A stretch of 64,000 nucleotides of DNA. Source: Amycolatopsis rubida. Its GTDB lineage: Bacteria > Actinomycetota > Actinomycetes > Mycobacteriales > Pseudonocardiaceae. The translations under genes and the position numbers were made by a program. The stretch's first letter is position 1. Each line of letters starts with the position of its first letter. The notes below the pieces were generated by a model. The model was not told where the DNA came from. It did no database searches and saw only the letters and a program-made list of their open reading frames with translations. The stretch is from positions 682,001-746,000 of the forward strand of contig NZ_FOWC01000002.1 of NCBI RefSeq assembly GCF_900115345.1, read 5' to 3'. Shown piece by piece: positions 9,252 to 17,891 of the stretch.

Positions 9252-9827
9252 CTACGCCGTCGTACGCCTTAAAGCCGCCTCATAAGCCGCGCGGTTGCGG
9301 TTGAGCCATTTCGCGAAGTACTGATCGGACTGGGTGTAGACATATCCCGGCGGGACGAACAAGACAGCGAAGACCACGAACCCACCGATCCCGATGATCG
9401 CCAGCTTCAACTCAGCGTCCGGCGGCGGGGAGGACATAAAGGACAGTCCACAAACGACAGCAGCCAAGCAACCCATCCCCACCGCGGCACTGAAAGCGCC
9501 ACGCACGTTCCCCGGCGTACGACCAGCAGACGGATGCGCACCCGGGCTCAACGCACGCTCGGTCGCGGGCCTGCTCCGCCAGCTCAAGACTCCGCCGAGC
9601 CACAGCACCGCGAAGAAGACACCGCCGCCCGCCAAACTGAACCCTCCCGCCGCGGAATGGGCCAGCACTCCGACCAAAAGCCCGCTGAAGCCGAAGAGCG
9701 CGGCGAGGCTGGCCGTCATCACCCGGTATACCCGACGCATGGTGACGATCGCCTGCAGCCGCGTCGTGTAGTCGCGCCGCCGCTGTTCGGGAGTGTCCGC
9801 GACCGCGCGGACCTGGTGTCCGCTCAC
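9252..9827 (-). CDS. Four-helix membrane protein downstream of RDD protein
   Basis: A 191-residue protein starting at GTG 9827, overlapping the stop of the RDD gene by three bases (GTGA). A cytoplasmic head of about 35 charged residues precedes four predicted membrane helices (for example ASLAALFGFSGLLVGVLAHS and LAIIGIGGFVVFAVLFVPPG). The tail FAKWLNRNRAAYEAALRR is basic. I do not recognise a family. Translational coupling suggests it works with the RDD protein. Confidence 0.75.
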   Translation of the reverse strand: MSGHQVRAVADTPEQRRRDYTTRLQAIVTMRRVYRVMTASLAALFGFSGLLVGVLAHSAAGGFSLAGGGVFFAVLWLGGVLSWRSRPATERALSPGAHPSAGRTPGNVRGAFSAAVGMGCLAAVVCGLSFMSSPPPDAELKLAIIGIGGFVVFAVLFVPPGYVYTQSDQYFAKWLNRNRAAYEAALRRTTA

Positions 9828-10357
9828 GGCTTCCGAACGAAACCGGCCGCGCGGAGCCGCTTCGTTTCGCGAACGTCGATGCTCGTGCGGGCTCCGTTCG
9901 TCACGGTGACGTCGCCGTTGAGGACCCCGAGCGCGATGATCACGAAGCCGAGCGTGCGGATCAGCATCGCCCAGCCCGCCTTGCCGAGCCCGATCCGGCC
10001 GCCGTCGCGAAGCCGGACGAGGCGGATGCCGGTGAACAACGCGCCGAGGCCGCGTCCGTTGCCGTAGAACCAGCCGTACAGCAGCGGCAGCACAAACAGT
10101 CCCACTATCCCGATCACACTCGCGCCGACCGCGGCGTCGACGCTGTGCGACTTGAAGTAGTACGTCACCGCCGCAGCCACCGACAAACCGGTGACCAGGA
10201 GGAAGTCGACCAGCCAGGCCCAGATCGTGGAAGCGGTGCGCGCCTCGACGTACAGCTCGCCGTTCTCGAACTCGCGAATCCGAGCCGCCGCGCCGTTGCC
10301 GAGAACGGGTTCGGCCTGCGTGCGGAGGCTGACCATGACCTCTTGCTGAGTGTTCAC
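9824..10357 (-). CDS. RDD-family membrane protein
   Basis: A 177-residue membrane protein with the RDD signature: the N-terminal helix begins ARTASTIWAWLVDFLLV, and the paired helices are joined by GLGALFTGIRLVRLRDGGRIG. RDD proteins are small multi-helix membrane proteins, some of which act as ion antiporters. I chose GTG at 10357 because GAGGA lies five bases upstream; the open frame extends further but without coding character. It is the first gene of a two-gene operon. Confidence 0.8.
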   Translation of the reverse strand: MNTQQEVMVSLRTQAEPVLGNGAAARIREFENGELYVEARTASTIWAWLVDFLLVTGLSVAAAVTYYFKSHSVDAAVGASVIGIVGLFVLPLLYGWFYGNGRGLGALFTGIRLVRLRDGGRIGLGKAGWAMLIRTLGFVIIALGVLNGDVTVTNGARTSIDVRETKRLRAAGFVRKP

Positions 10358-10553
10358 GCCATCCTCGACGCCGATCGGGGGCTGGAGGTTCCCTCGACCG
10401 GCGCGCATCACCCTGACACGGGGGGCGCAGCAACTCGCCCCAGCCGCTTTCGCGGGGTGATCGTGAAATTGTCCAGCACCTACAGTCACCGGCTCGGCCA
10501 GGTCCGCACCCTCGACGACGGTGTCGAACTGCGCTGAGACCCGGCGGCAAGCC

Positions 10554-12029
10554 TCAAGCGAAGCTGTAATCCTCCACCGGGAATCGTGCCGCCTCCCGGT
10601 GGGCGCTGATCGTCGATGTCGGCCGGAGCAGGGTCGCCTCGCCGTGCTGGTTGAAGTAGTAGCTGTTGGCCGTCGCGCACTGGCCGAGCGCGAACACCGA
10701 GTGCCCGACCTTGTGCTTCATCCGGTCGAGGAACTCGTCGTTCGCCCGCTGGGTCACCTCGAACACGTCCGAACCGCGGGCGCGCATCCCCTTGAACAGC
10801 CGGTCGAGGTGCTTCATCTGGCATTCGATGGTCGTGAAATACGACAGGCCGCTGTAGGAATACGGGCTGTTGAGCGAAACCAGGTTCGGGAACCCGGGCA
10901 CGGTCACGCCCTCGTAGGCCTGGAACCGGTTGTCGCGCCACCACTTCCCGAGGTTCTTGCCGTCGCGGCCGATGATCTCGATCGCCGGGAAGTTCACGTC
11001 CCACAGGTTGAAGCCGGTGGCCAGCACGAGCGTGTCGATCTCGGTGCGCTTGCCGTCCGCGGTGACGATCCCGGTCTCGTCGATCCGTTCGATGCTGGTG
11101 GTTTCGAGGTGCACGTGCGGGCGGGTGAAGGCCGGGAAGTAGTCGTTGGAGAACGTCGGCCGTTTGCAGCCGAAGGAGTAGTCCGGCGTCAGCTTGCGGC
11201 GCAGTACGGGGTCGCGGACCTGGCGGTACAGATGCGCGCGGCACCAGCGTTCGGCGATCCGGTTGGCACCGCGGAACTGCCGGTACTGGACGACGCCGGA
11301 GATCATCATCAGCTCCAGCACCGAACTGCCCGCCAGCCGCACCGCGCGCTGTACCAGTGGCAGCTTCGCGAACGCCTGCTGCAGCGGCTTCGGCACGGCG
11401 TAGTCCGGCTTCGGGCTGACCCAGATCGGCGTGCGCTGGTAAACGGTCAGCTCCCCGGCGACCTTGGCGATCTCCGGGATGAGCTGCACGGCCGTCGCGC
11501 CGGTGCCGATCACCGCGGCACGCTTTCCGGCAAGGTCGTAGCTGTCGTCCCACTTGGTGGTGTGGATGACCTTGCCCGCGAACCGGTCGATGCCCTCGAT
11601 GTCCGGCATCTTCGGCTGCGACAGGAAGCCGGTGGCGGTGAGCAGGTACTTCGCGGTGACCGTCTCGCCGCCTTCGATGCTGACCCGCCAGCTGGAGCCG
11701 TCCCAGGTCGCGCCGGTCACGACGGCGCCGAAGCGCATCGAGGCGCGCAGACCGTACTTGTCGGCGACGTGCTCGGCGTACTTCTTCAGCTCCGCGCCCG
11801 GCGCGAACAGCCGCGACCAGTACGGATTGGGTTCGAACGAGTAGGAGTAGGTGGACGACGGGATGTCGACGGCCAGCCCCGGATACCGGTTCACGTGCCA
11901 GGTCCCGCCGAGGTCGTCCTCGCGATCGAGAATCAGCAGGTCGCGGTAGCCGAGGCGGCGGAGCTGGATGGCCGCCCCCATGCCGCCGAAGCCCGCGCCG
12001 ACGATGACTGCGTCGTACTGCGCGTCCAT
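10554..12029 (-). CDS. Baeyer-Villiger-type flavin monooxygenase
   Basis: The 491-residue enzyme has an N-terminal FAD-binding motif GAGFGGMGAA, the family fingerprint FAGKVIHTTKWDD (FxGxxxHxxxW) near residue 150, and an NADPH-binding motif GTGATAVQLIPE just after it. These features define class B flavin monooxygenases, which insert one oxygen atom into ketones or oxidise heteroatoms using NADPH and oxygen. The substrate is unknown. Divergent transcription from a TetR regulator, with only 80 bp between them, suggests local repression released by substrate. Confidence 0.93.
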   Translation of the reverse strand: MDAQYDAVIVGAGFGGMGAAIQLRRLGYRDLLILDREDDLGGTWHVNRYPGLAVDIPSSTYSYSFEPNPYWSRLFAPGAELKKYAEHVADKYGLRASMRFGAVVTGATWDGSSWRVSIEGGETVTAKYLLTATGFLSQPKMPDIEGIDRFAGKVIHTTKWDDSYDLAGKRAAVIGTGATAVQLIPEIAKVAGELTVYQRTPIWVSPKPDYAVPKPLQQAFAKLPLVQRAVRLAGSSVLELMMISGVVQYRQFRGANRIAERWCRAHLYRQVRDPVLRRKLTPDYSFGCKRPTFSNDYFPAFTRPHVHLETTSIERIDETGIVTADGKRTEIDTLVLATGFNLWDVNFPAIEIIGRDGKNLGKWWRDNRFQAYEGVTVPGFPNLVSLNSPYSYSGLSYFTTIECQMKHLDRLFKGMRARGSDVFEVTQRANDEFLDRMKHKVGHSVFALGQCATANSYYFNQHGEATLLRPTSTISAHREAARFPVEDYSFA

Positions 12030-12054
12030 GTCCGACCTCTCGTTCGGAACTACT

Positions 12055-12078
12055 TGTCAGTAACGGAACGGTATGTCA
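12055..12078. promoter_or_regulatory. Repeat element in monooxygenase/TetR intergenic region
   Basis: TGTCA occurs at 12055-12059 and again at 12074-12078, 19 bp apart, flanking a CGGAACGG core. The position between the divergent monooxygenase and TetR genes fits an operator, but the symmetry is poor. Confidence 0.3.
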
Positions 12079-12109
12079 CTTCAGCGGACTTGGCAATACA
12101 CTGCAATGC

Positions 12110-12751
12110 GTGACAGCCCAGGAGAGCCCCCGCACCACCCGAGCCGAGCGCAAGAAGCAGGAACTGCGCCGCGAGATCATCGACGCGGCGTTCGACTGCT
12201 TCGCCGACCTCGGCTACCACGCCACGGGCATCTCCGACATCGCCACGAAGCTCGGCATCGGGCACGGCACCTTCTACCGCTACTTCCAGAACAAGCGCGA
12301 CATCGTCGACCACGTCATCGACGACCTGGTCGCCCGCATCGTCACCGCGCTCACCGCGGAGAACGCGCCGGACGCGGTGTCCACTTTGGACGCCTACCGC
12401 GAGCAGACCGCCCGGATCGGCGACGCGCTGGCACAGATCTTCGGCGAGGACCCGCGCGTCCCGAGGCTGCTGCTGTTCGAGGCCGCCGGTATCGACAAAG
12501 CGATGGCAGCGCGCGTACTCGACTTCTTCGAACTGGCCACCGAGCTGACCGCGGCATATCTGTCGCATGGCGTGGAGCTCGGATACCTGCGCGCGGATCT
12601 CGACATCGAAAACAGCGCGCGGGCGATCAACGGCATGATCCTGGCGTCGGCGATCGCCTCGCTGCGCAACCCGGATCCCGAGGAGCAACGCCGGGTGAGC
12701 GAGGCCGTGCGGCGGATGATGTACGACGGGATCGCGGCTAGGCGGGAGTGA
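12110..12751 (+). CDS. TetR-family transcriptional regulator
   Basis: The 213-residue protein has a standard N-terminal TetR helix-turn-helix (about residues 16-62; IIDAAFDCFADLGYHATGIS, LGIGHGTFYRYFQNKRDIVD) and an all-helical ligand-binding domain. It starts at GTG 12110, divergent from the Baeyer-Villiger monooxygenase, which it most likely represses along with itself. Its 3' end overlaps the convergent sigma factor gene by 14 bases. Confidence 0.92.
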   Translation: MTAQESPRTTRAERKKQELRREIIDAAFDCFADLGYHATGISDIATKLGIGHGTFYRYFQNKRDIVDHVIDDLVARIVTALTAENAPDAVSTLDAYREQTARIGDALAQIFGEDPRVPRLLLFEAAGIDKAMAARVLDFFELATELTAAYLSHGVELGYLRADLDIENSARAINGMILASAIASLRNPDPEEQRRVSEAVRRMMYDGIAARRE

Positions 12752-13595
12752 TCTCGGTCAGCTTGTCGGGGTTGCGCACGAAACACAGCGTCGACACACC
12801 CGCATCGCCCGCCCGGACGGTGACCGTGGTCGTCGCCTTGCCGTCCTGAAGGAAGACCGCACCAGCGCCGCCGTTGATGATCGCTGGCACGATCGTGACC
12901 TCCTCCATCGTCGAGATCCCGATAAGGAACTGCGCGATCCGGTCCCGGCCGAACAACGGCTTGCGTGCGGCCATGGCTTTGCCGCCGCCGTCGGAGTACA
13001 GCACCGCGTCCGGCGCGATCAACGCGGCCACCCTGCCGATCTCACCGGACAGCACCGCCTCGGCGAGCGTCGCCAGCGCCTCGGCGTCACGATTCCCCTG
13101 ATCCGGCAAGGAATCCCCGATCGCCGAGGTCACCGCCCGTTGCGCGCGCGAGACGAGTTGCCGGGCCGCCGCGGGCGTCGTCTCCAGTACTTCGGCGACC
13201 GACGGGTAGTCGACGTCGAGCACCTTGCGCAGGACATAGGCCGCGGCCTGCTCCGGGGTCAACGTGCTGAGCACGAAGTCGAGCGCCTGGCCAAGACCGT
13301 CGCGATGCAGCACTTCCCACTCCGGCGAATCCCCCTCGACCACCGGATCCGGCAGCCACGGACCGGGGTAGTTCTCCCGGCGGCGCCGCTGCGCGCGGAC
13401 CGCGTTGAGCGCCAGCCGCGAGACCATCACCGACAGAAACGCGTGCGGCGTGCGGACCGTTTCGAGGTCCACCCGGGACCAGGTCTCCCACGCGTCCTGC
13501 ACGACGTCCTCCGCGTCGTAACGCGATCCGGTGATGTGGAAAGCGGCGGCGAGCATCGTCGGCCGATGCGCGGTGAAGACGTCGCCGTGCTCCAT
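12738..13595 (-). CDS. ECF41-type sigma factor (SigJ-like) with SnoaL-like domain
   Basis: The 285-residue protein has sigma region 2 (HITGSRYDAEDVVQDAWETW) and region 4 (LSTLTPEQAAAYVLRKVLDV) joined by a linker with WLPDP. A C-terminal SnoaL/NTF2-like domain carries DGGGK and ends with FVRNPDKLTEI. WLPDP/WLPEP, DGGGK and NPDKL are known hallmarks of ECF41 factors, in which the fused tail replaces a separate anti-sigma factor. ECF41 genes usually sit beside an oxidoreductase, epimerase or carboxymuconolactone decarboxylase gene that they control. The upstream FAD oxidoreductase, 11 bp away on the same strand, fits that rule. Confidence 0.92.
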   Translation of the reverse strand: MEHGDVFTAHRPTMLAAAFHITGSRYDAEDVVQDAWETWSRVDLETVRTPHAFLSVMVSRLALNAVRAQRRRRENYPGPWLPDPVVEGDSPEWEVLHRDGLGQALDFVLSTLTPEQAAAYVLRKVLDVDYPSVAEVLETTPAAARQLVSRAQRAVTSAIGDSLPDQGNRDAEALATLAEAVLSGEIGRVAALIAPDAVLYSDGGGKAMAARKPLFGRDRIAQFLIGISTMEEVTIVPAIINGGAGAVFLQDGKATTTVTVRAGDAGVSTLCFVRNPDKLTEITPA

Positions 13596-13606
13596 GCTGG
13601 CCAAGT

Positions 13607-14635
13607 CTAGGCACCGGCCGGCCACGAGTACCGGCCCGCACGGTCCCGTTCCTGGCTCAGCCACCGCACGGTCATCCGGCAGATCGTCTCCTTGACGAGC
13701 CCGCCTGCCCGCCCGTCGATCGCGATCGCGCGCTCGGTGTCGTCCGGGTGCAGGAACTGGACGCGCCCGCGCCCGCTGCCGAGATCGGTGCACTGGAGCA
13801 CGTAGCCCATCCGGAACGGTTTCCCGGCTCGTCCTTCGCGGCGCGCGGTGATGACGTCGGCGACGTGCGCCCCCATCGGCAACGCCGTCGCGCACGCGGC
13901 GCGGAAGGAGCTGTGCACAGCGTCGCCCGCGCCGAGGATGTTCGGGTGTCCGGGGACGGTCAGCTGCTCGTCCACCAGCAACCGGCCGAGGTCGTCGACC
14001 GGCAGTCCCGAATCGGCGGCGAGACTCGGCACGGTGAACCCGGTCGTGTCCACGACGAGCCCGTCGATTCCGGCCGGATCGACGCGCCTGCCGAGTTCGA
14101 TCTCGACCCCTTGTCTGGCGAGAAACCGCAGATGCGCCTGGATCGCGCGCCGGTCCGGGGCGGTAGAGACCAGCTTGACCGCGCGCCCGGCCTCGCGCAG
14201 CGCCCCGGCCAGCTCGACGCCGGTCAGGCCCGCGCCCACGATGGTGACCGGAGCGTCCGGTGCCTCGGCGAGGGCGGTGCGGAGCCGCTCGGTCTCCTCC
14301 TCGGAGACGATCCGGCAGGCGCCGTTCCGGTCGCTGGTCCCGGATCCGACCGCGTAGACGAGGGTGTCGTAGGGCAGGTTCTCGCCAGCCGCCAGCTGGA
14401 TCTTGTCGTCGCCGATCTCGGTCGCGGTGTCCTGGACGACCTCCACGGCGGGGTTCAGCACGGTCTGAAGATCGAGCCGGGCGTTCTCCCGGAGACCGGT
14501 GGCCACGCGATGGAGCCGGATTCGCTCGACGAACCACGCGTTCGGCGTGACCAGCACCACTTCTTCGCCGCGCCCGGCGAGCCGGTTCGCGGCCATGACC
14601 CCGGCGTATCCCGCGCCGAGCACTGTCGTCGTCAT
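13607..14635 (-). CDS. NDH-2-like FAD-dependent oxidoreductase
   Basis: The 342-residue flavoprotein has an N-terminal FAD motif (VLGAGYAGVMAANRLAG), an internal NAD(P) motif (IVGAGLTGVELAGALREAG) and a C-terminal FAD-contact motif (NILGAGDAV). This is the architecture of type II NADH dehydrogenase-like enzymes. The ATG at 14635 is preceded by GGAGGA. The gene is first in a two-gene unit with the ECF41 sigma factor and is its probable regulon member. Partner quinone or electron acceptor is unknown. Confidence 0.9.
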   Translation of the reverse strand: MTTTVLGAGYAGVMAANRLAGRGEEVVLVTPNAWFVERIRLHRVATGLRENARLDLQTVLNPAVEVVQDTATEIGDDKIQLAAGENLPYDTLVYAVGSGTSDRNGACRIVSEEETERLRTALAEAPDAPVTIVGAGLTGVELAGALREAGRAVKLVSTAPDRRAIQAHLRFLARQGVEIELGRRVDPAGIDGLVVDTTGFTVPSLAADSGLPVDDLGRLLVDEQLTVPGHPNILGAGDAVHSSFRAACATALPMGAHVADVITARREGRAGKPFRMGYVLQCTDLGSGRGRVQFLHPDDTERAIAIDGRAGGLVKETICRMTVRWLSQERDRAGRYSWPAGA

Positions 14636-14705
14636 GCTGTCCTCCTCCGCTTTCGGGGTTTTCAGCGGATGGACACCGGTCGCGGGAAATCTGTGACAGC
14701 CGGGT

Positions 14706-15167
14706 TCAGCCGCGGCGGGACAGGTAGGTGCCGCTGGGGTCGTCTCGGTAACTTCCGAACGGCGCGCATGGGGTGAAGCCCGCTCGGGTGTACAAAGCAC
14801 GGGCCGGGGCGAAGAAGTCCATGCTGCCGGTTTCCAGGGAGATGCGTTCGATGCCGCGGTCTTTGGCGTCCTGGAACAGGTGATCCAGGAGCGTGCGAGC
14901 GATGCCTCGCCCGCGTCGCACGGGGTCGGTGCGCATGCTTTTCAGTTCCTCATGCCGTGGTTCCAGCGCGGCCAGGGCTGCGGTGCCGACGATGCGCTGG
15001 TCGTCAAGGACAGTCCAGAGCCGGACGTGCGGACGCTGGAGTGCGGCCAGGTCGAGAGCGTGCCGGCTTTCGGGCGGGGCGGTGGGGGCCAGTTCGTCCA
15101 GGTGAGACTGGAGGAAGGCCCGGAGTCGCGGGTCCGCGAAGTCGGCTCGCTCGATCAGCAGAGGCAT
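14706..15167 (-). CDS. GNAT-family N-acetyltransferase
   Basis: The 153-residue enzyme shows the acetyl-CoA binding motif RTDPVRRGRGIARTLLDHL (variant of Q/RxxGxG/A) and the C-terminal pattern LYTRAGFTPCAPFGSYRDDP, typical of the group of small GNATs often annotated as acetyltransferases of unknown substrate. It transfers an acetyl group to an amine. The gene lies between the flavoprotein and ABC-F genes, separated by more than 70 bp on each side, so it is probably independent. Confidence 0.9.
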   Translation of the reverse strand: MPLLIERADFADPRLRAFLQSHLDELAPTAPPESRHALDLAALQRPHVRLWTVLDDQRIVGTAALAALEPRHEELKSMRTDPVRRGRGIARTLLDHLFQDAKDRGIERISLETGSMDFFAPARALYTRAGFTPCAPFGSYRDDPSGTYLSRRG

Positions 15168-15250
15168 GGCCCCAGGCTGCCCGGCGGATGTTTCGCGGTT
15201 GTTAGCGCCCGATGTGGCGTTGAGCGCACCCAACGCCACATCGGAGCGGC

Positions 15251-16831
15251 CTACAGTGCCAACCGCGGCCAGGAAGCCGTGTCGCGCAACAACTGCCGGT
15301 CGTGCGTGGCCACCACCACCGCGGCCGGAGTCGAGTGCAGGGCTTCGGTCAGCTCGTCGACCAGCGTCGCGGACAGATGGTTCGTCGGCTCGTCCAGCAA
15401 CAGCACCTGCGGGCGCGCGGCCAGCACCAGCGCCAGATCCAGCCGCCGCCGGGCTCCGGTCGACAGCTCGGCGATCGGGCGGTGGCGGTCGTATCCGCTG
15501 AGCAAGCCCAGCTCGGCCGGGCCCGGGAACCGTTGTTCGAGCAGTTCGGCGGCCGTGCGCCGGGCAGGCAGGTCGGATTCCTGGCCCAGCCAGCCGATCC
15601 GCACCGACCGGGCGCGGGTGACCGTGCCCGACGTCGGCTCCAGCGTCCCGGCCAGAACCGCCAGCAGCGTCGACTTTCCCGCCCCGTTCCGGCCGGTGAC
15701 CACGAGCCGGTCCGCGCCGCCGAGGGTCAGGTCGACCGGGTGGTCCAGTCGTCCGGCGACGGTCACCCCGGCCGCTCGCAGCGCGACAGTTCCTTGGTGC
15801 CGCGGCAGTTCCGGCATGGCGAACCGCGCCGGTGGCGGCGGAACGGCCACGACGTGCGCGCTCAACTCCTCCTGCCGCCGGTGCACGGCGCGGACCAGGC
15901 CGGGTGCCCGGGTCGCGCGGGTGTGCTTGCCATGGCCCTTTTCCGGACGCCAGTTGTCGCGCAATCGGTTCTGTGCGGCGGAAAGGTCGTCCGCGAGACG
16001 TCGCCGTTCCGCGAGTTGCCCGGCGTGCAGCGCCTCCCATCGAGCCCGTTCAGCCTGCCGGGCCTCGACGTACGCCGGATAGCCACCGCCGTAGGCGCGC
16101 GGACGGCCGTCGCTCGACGGGTCGAGGTCCAGCACGGACGTGGCGACGTCGGCGAGCAACGCGCGATCGTGGCTCACCAGCACCACCACGCCCGGGTACG
16201 CGCGCAGCCGTTCGGTGAGGTGCGCGAGACCGGACGCGTCGAGGTGGTTGGTCGGCTCGTCCAGCAGCAGCACGGAATGCCCCGCGCCGAGCAGGCACGC
16301 CAGCCGGACCCGATGCCGCTGCCCGACCGACAACGTGCCGAGCGGACGGCTCCGGTCCTCGACCGCGTTCAGCGCGGCCAGCGAAACCTCGACCCGCCGG
16401 TCCGCGTCCCACGCGTCGAGCGTTTCGGCGGCCGAGAGCGCGGCGGCAAAGGCGTCGTCCGCACCGGGCTGTCCCTCGGCGAGCGCGGTTGTCGCGGCTG
16501 CCAAGCAGGCCAACGCAGTGCGCGCGGCCGCCAGCTCAAGATCGATCAGATCACCGACGGTTTCCTGTTCTCCCAAGGGTATCTGCTGGTCGGCCATCCC
16601 GATCGTGCCCGCGCGGCGAACCTCGCCGCGATCGACCGGCTGGGTCCCGGCCAGCACGCGCAACAGGGTGGTCTTGCCGCGCCCGTTCTCGCCGACAATG
16701 GCGACCCGGTCGCCGGCCGCCGCGACCAGATCGACCCCGGCGAGCACCGGAGCACCGCCGAAGGCGACGTGGACGTCGGACAGCCGGACATGCGCCGTGC
16801 GCACGAGCACAGGCGAAAGCGGAGATGTCAT
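15251..16831 (-). CDS. ABC-F family ribosome-associated ATPase (antibiotic resistance type)
   Basis: The 526-residue soluble protein has two ATP-binding cassettes and no membrane domain. Cassette 1 shows GENGRGKTT, signature LSVGQRHR and [13 protein letters not shown] charged inter-domain linker (about residues 265-310, rich in Arg) is followed by cassette 2 with [17 protein letters not shown] and [16 protein letters not shown] proteins bind the ribosomal E site, and resistance members displace macrolides, lincosamides, streptogramins or pleuromutilins. The gene is preceded by a leader peptide and hairpin (16878-16984), which strongly suggests drug-dependent induction. An RBS GGAGG lies 10 bases before the ATG and can itself pair with CCCTC. 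Confidence 0.93.
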   Translation of the reverse strand: MTSPLSPVLVRTAHVRLSDVHVAFGGAPVLAGVDLVAAAGDRVAIVGENGRGKTTLLRVLAGTQPVDRGEVRRAGTIGMADQQIPLGEQETVGDLIDLELAAARTALACLAAATTALAEGQPGADDAFAAALSAAETLDAWDADRRVEVSLAALNAVEDRSRPLGTLSVGQRHRVRLACLLGAGHSVLLLDEPTNHLDASGLAHLTERLRAYPGVVVLVSHDRALLADVATSVLDLDPSSDGRPRAYGGGYPAYVEARQAERARWEALHAGQLAERRRLADDLSAAQNRLRDNWRPEKGHGKHTRATRAPGLVRAVHRRQEELSAHVVAVPPPPARFAMPELPRHQGTVALRAAGVTVAGRLDHPVDLTLGGADRLVVTGRNGAGKSTLLAVLAGTLEPTSGTVTRARSVRIGWLGQESDLPARRTAAELLEQRFPGPAELGLLSGYDRHRPIAELSTGARRRLDLALVLAARPQVLLLDEPTNHLSATLVDELTEALHSTPAAVVVATHDRQLLRDTASWPRLAL

Positions 16832-16877
16832 GAGGGAAATGCCTCCGATGAACAGTGATCAGCAACAAGGACGAGGG

Positions 16878-16905
16878 CCGGTGCCGCGAACGCGCGCGGT
16901 ACCGG
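16878..16905 (-). promoter_or_regulatory. Attenuator-like hairpin upstream of ABC-F gene
   Basis: Two 11-base arms (16895-16905 and 16878-16888 on the minus strand) pair with one A-C mismatch around a six-base loop: CCGGTACCGCG and CGCGGCACCGG. The hairpin begins 17 bases after the leader peptide stop and lies about 47 bases before the ABC-F start. It is placed as an attenuator or anti-attenuator would be. There is no strong U tract after it, so action on translation or Rho-linked termination is as likely as intrinsic termination. Confidence 0.6.
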
Positions 16906-16921
16906 TGGAGGCGGTGATCCC

Positions 16922-16984
16922 TCAGAGGTAGAGCTGGTGCTGTATCACGGTCACCAGGGTAAAGGTCTTCCCGGCGGCGCGCAT
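16922..16984 (-). CDS. Leader peptide of the ABC-F gene
   Basis: A 20-codon ORF reads MRAAGKTFTLVTVIQHQLYL and stops at 16922, 91 bases before the ABC-F start. It begins eight bases after the stop of the upstream MmyB-like regulator. No strong ribosome-binding site is visible. Short leader ORFs followed by hairpins are known for inducible ABC-F and Erm genes, including LmrC in lincomycin producers, where a drug-stalled ribosome changes RNA folding. The hydrophobic core TFTLVTVI could sit in the exit tunnel as a drug sensor. Function is inferred from position and structure. Confidence 0.65.
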   Translation of the reverse strand: MRAAGKTFTLVTVIQHQLYL

Positions 16985-16991
16985 CCGAATT

Positions 16992-17807
16992 TCACGCCGT
17001 GAGGGACGCGAGCTTCGCCGCGGTGCCGGAATCCGCGGGCAAGCAGGTGAACAGCTTCCGGCCGGATTCGTCCATAGTGGACAGCTTCACGTAGTCGAAG
17101 GCAAGGACGCCCGCCCGCGGATGGTCGAAAACTCTCCGGTTGCCCGCGAACGGCGCGACGTCGTGCGCGGCCCACCATTCGCCGAACTCCGGACTGGCCT
17201 CGCGCAGCGTCCGCACCAGCCCGGCCGCACGCGGATCCTCGGCCCGATGCGCGACGTCGGCGCGGTACTGCGCGAGGAGGTTCCGGGCCTGCCCGGGCCA
17301 ATCGACCAGCAGCGCACGGACCCGCGGCACGGCGAACACCAGCCACAGCAGGTTCCGCTCCCCGGCAGGCAGCAGCGCCGGATCGCCGATCAGCGCGGCC
17401 TCGGTCCGGTTCCACGCCACGAAGTCCCAGTGCGCGTCGAGCACGTACGCCGGGTTCGGGTCCAATGCGTCGACCATGCCCTGCAGCACCTGCGGCGAAG
17501 ATGTCGGCTCGCCGTCGGCCGGCGGTTCCTCGGCGAGGGCGAAGAGATGCTGCCGTTCGGTCCCGGAAAGCCGGAGCTCCCTGGCGAGGCTCGCCAGCAC
17601 CTGCCTGCTGACAGTGATGTCCCGCGCCTGTTCGAGCCACGTGTACCAGGTGACGCTGACCCCTGCCAGCTGAGCGAGTTCCTCGCGGCGCAGGCCCGGC
17701 GCGCGCCGGCGCGGCCCCGCCGGAAGACCGACCTCCGCGGGGGTGAGCCGATCGCGCCGCGAACGCAGGAAGTCCGCGAGAGCGCGGCGGCGCGACGCGG
17801 ACCCCAT
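16992..17807 (-). CDS. MmyB-like XRE-family regulator
   Basis: The 271-residue protein has an N-terminal XRE helix-turn-helix (residues about 12-80; APGLRREELAQLAGVSVTWY, TWLEQARDITVS) and a C-terminal ligand-binding domain with NPAYVLDAHWDFVAWNRTEA, the hallmark of MmyB-like proteins, which can bind fatty acids in a PAS-like fold. The ATG at 17807 has a perfect GGGAGGA upstream. It is divergent from an MFS pump, its likely target. The ABC-F leader starts eight bases after its stop, so read-through from this gene may also feed the ABC-F gene. Confidence 0.92.
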   Translation of the reverse strand: MGSASRRRALADFLRSRRDRLTPAEVGLPAGPRRRAPGLRREELAQLAGVSVTWYTWLEQARDITVSRQVLASLARELRLSGTERQHLFALAEEPPADGEPTSSPQVLQGMVDALDPNPAYVLDAHWDFVAWNRTEAALIGDPALLPAGERNLLWLVFAVPRVRALLVDWPGQARNLLAQYRADVAHRAEDPRAAGLVRTLREASPEFGEWWAAHDVAPFAGNRRVFDHPRAGVLAFDYVKLSTMDESGRKLFTCLPADSGTAAKLASLTA

Positions 17808-17823
17808 GCGTTCCTCCCCGGTC

Positions 17824-17866
17824 CTGGTAGTGGCGATACCAGCATATTCGCCCGCTACCACCGCGT
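17824..17866. promoter_or_regulatory. Candidate operator between MmyB-like regulator and MFS pump
   Basis: CTGGTA (17824-17829) and TACCAG (17837-17842) form an inverted repeat. A wider imperfect symmetry extends to GCTACCA at about 17854-17860. It lies in the 84-bp gap shared by the two divergent genes. Confidence 0.4.
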
Positions 17867-17891
17867 CCGGCCCGCTGCCGACGATCAAGAC

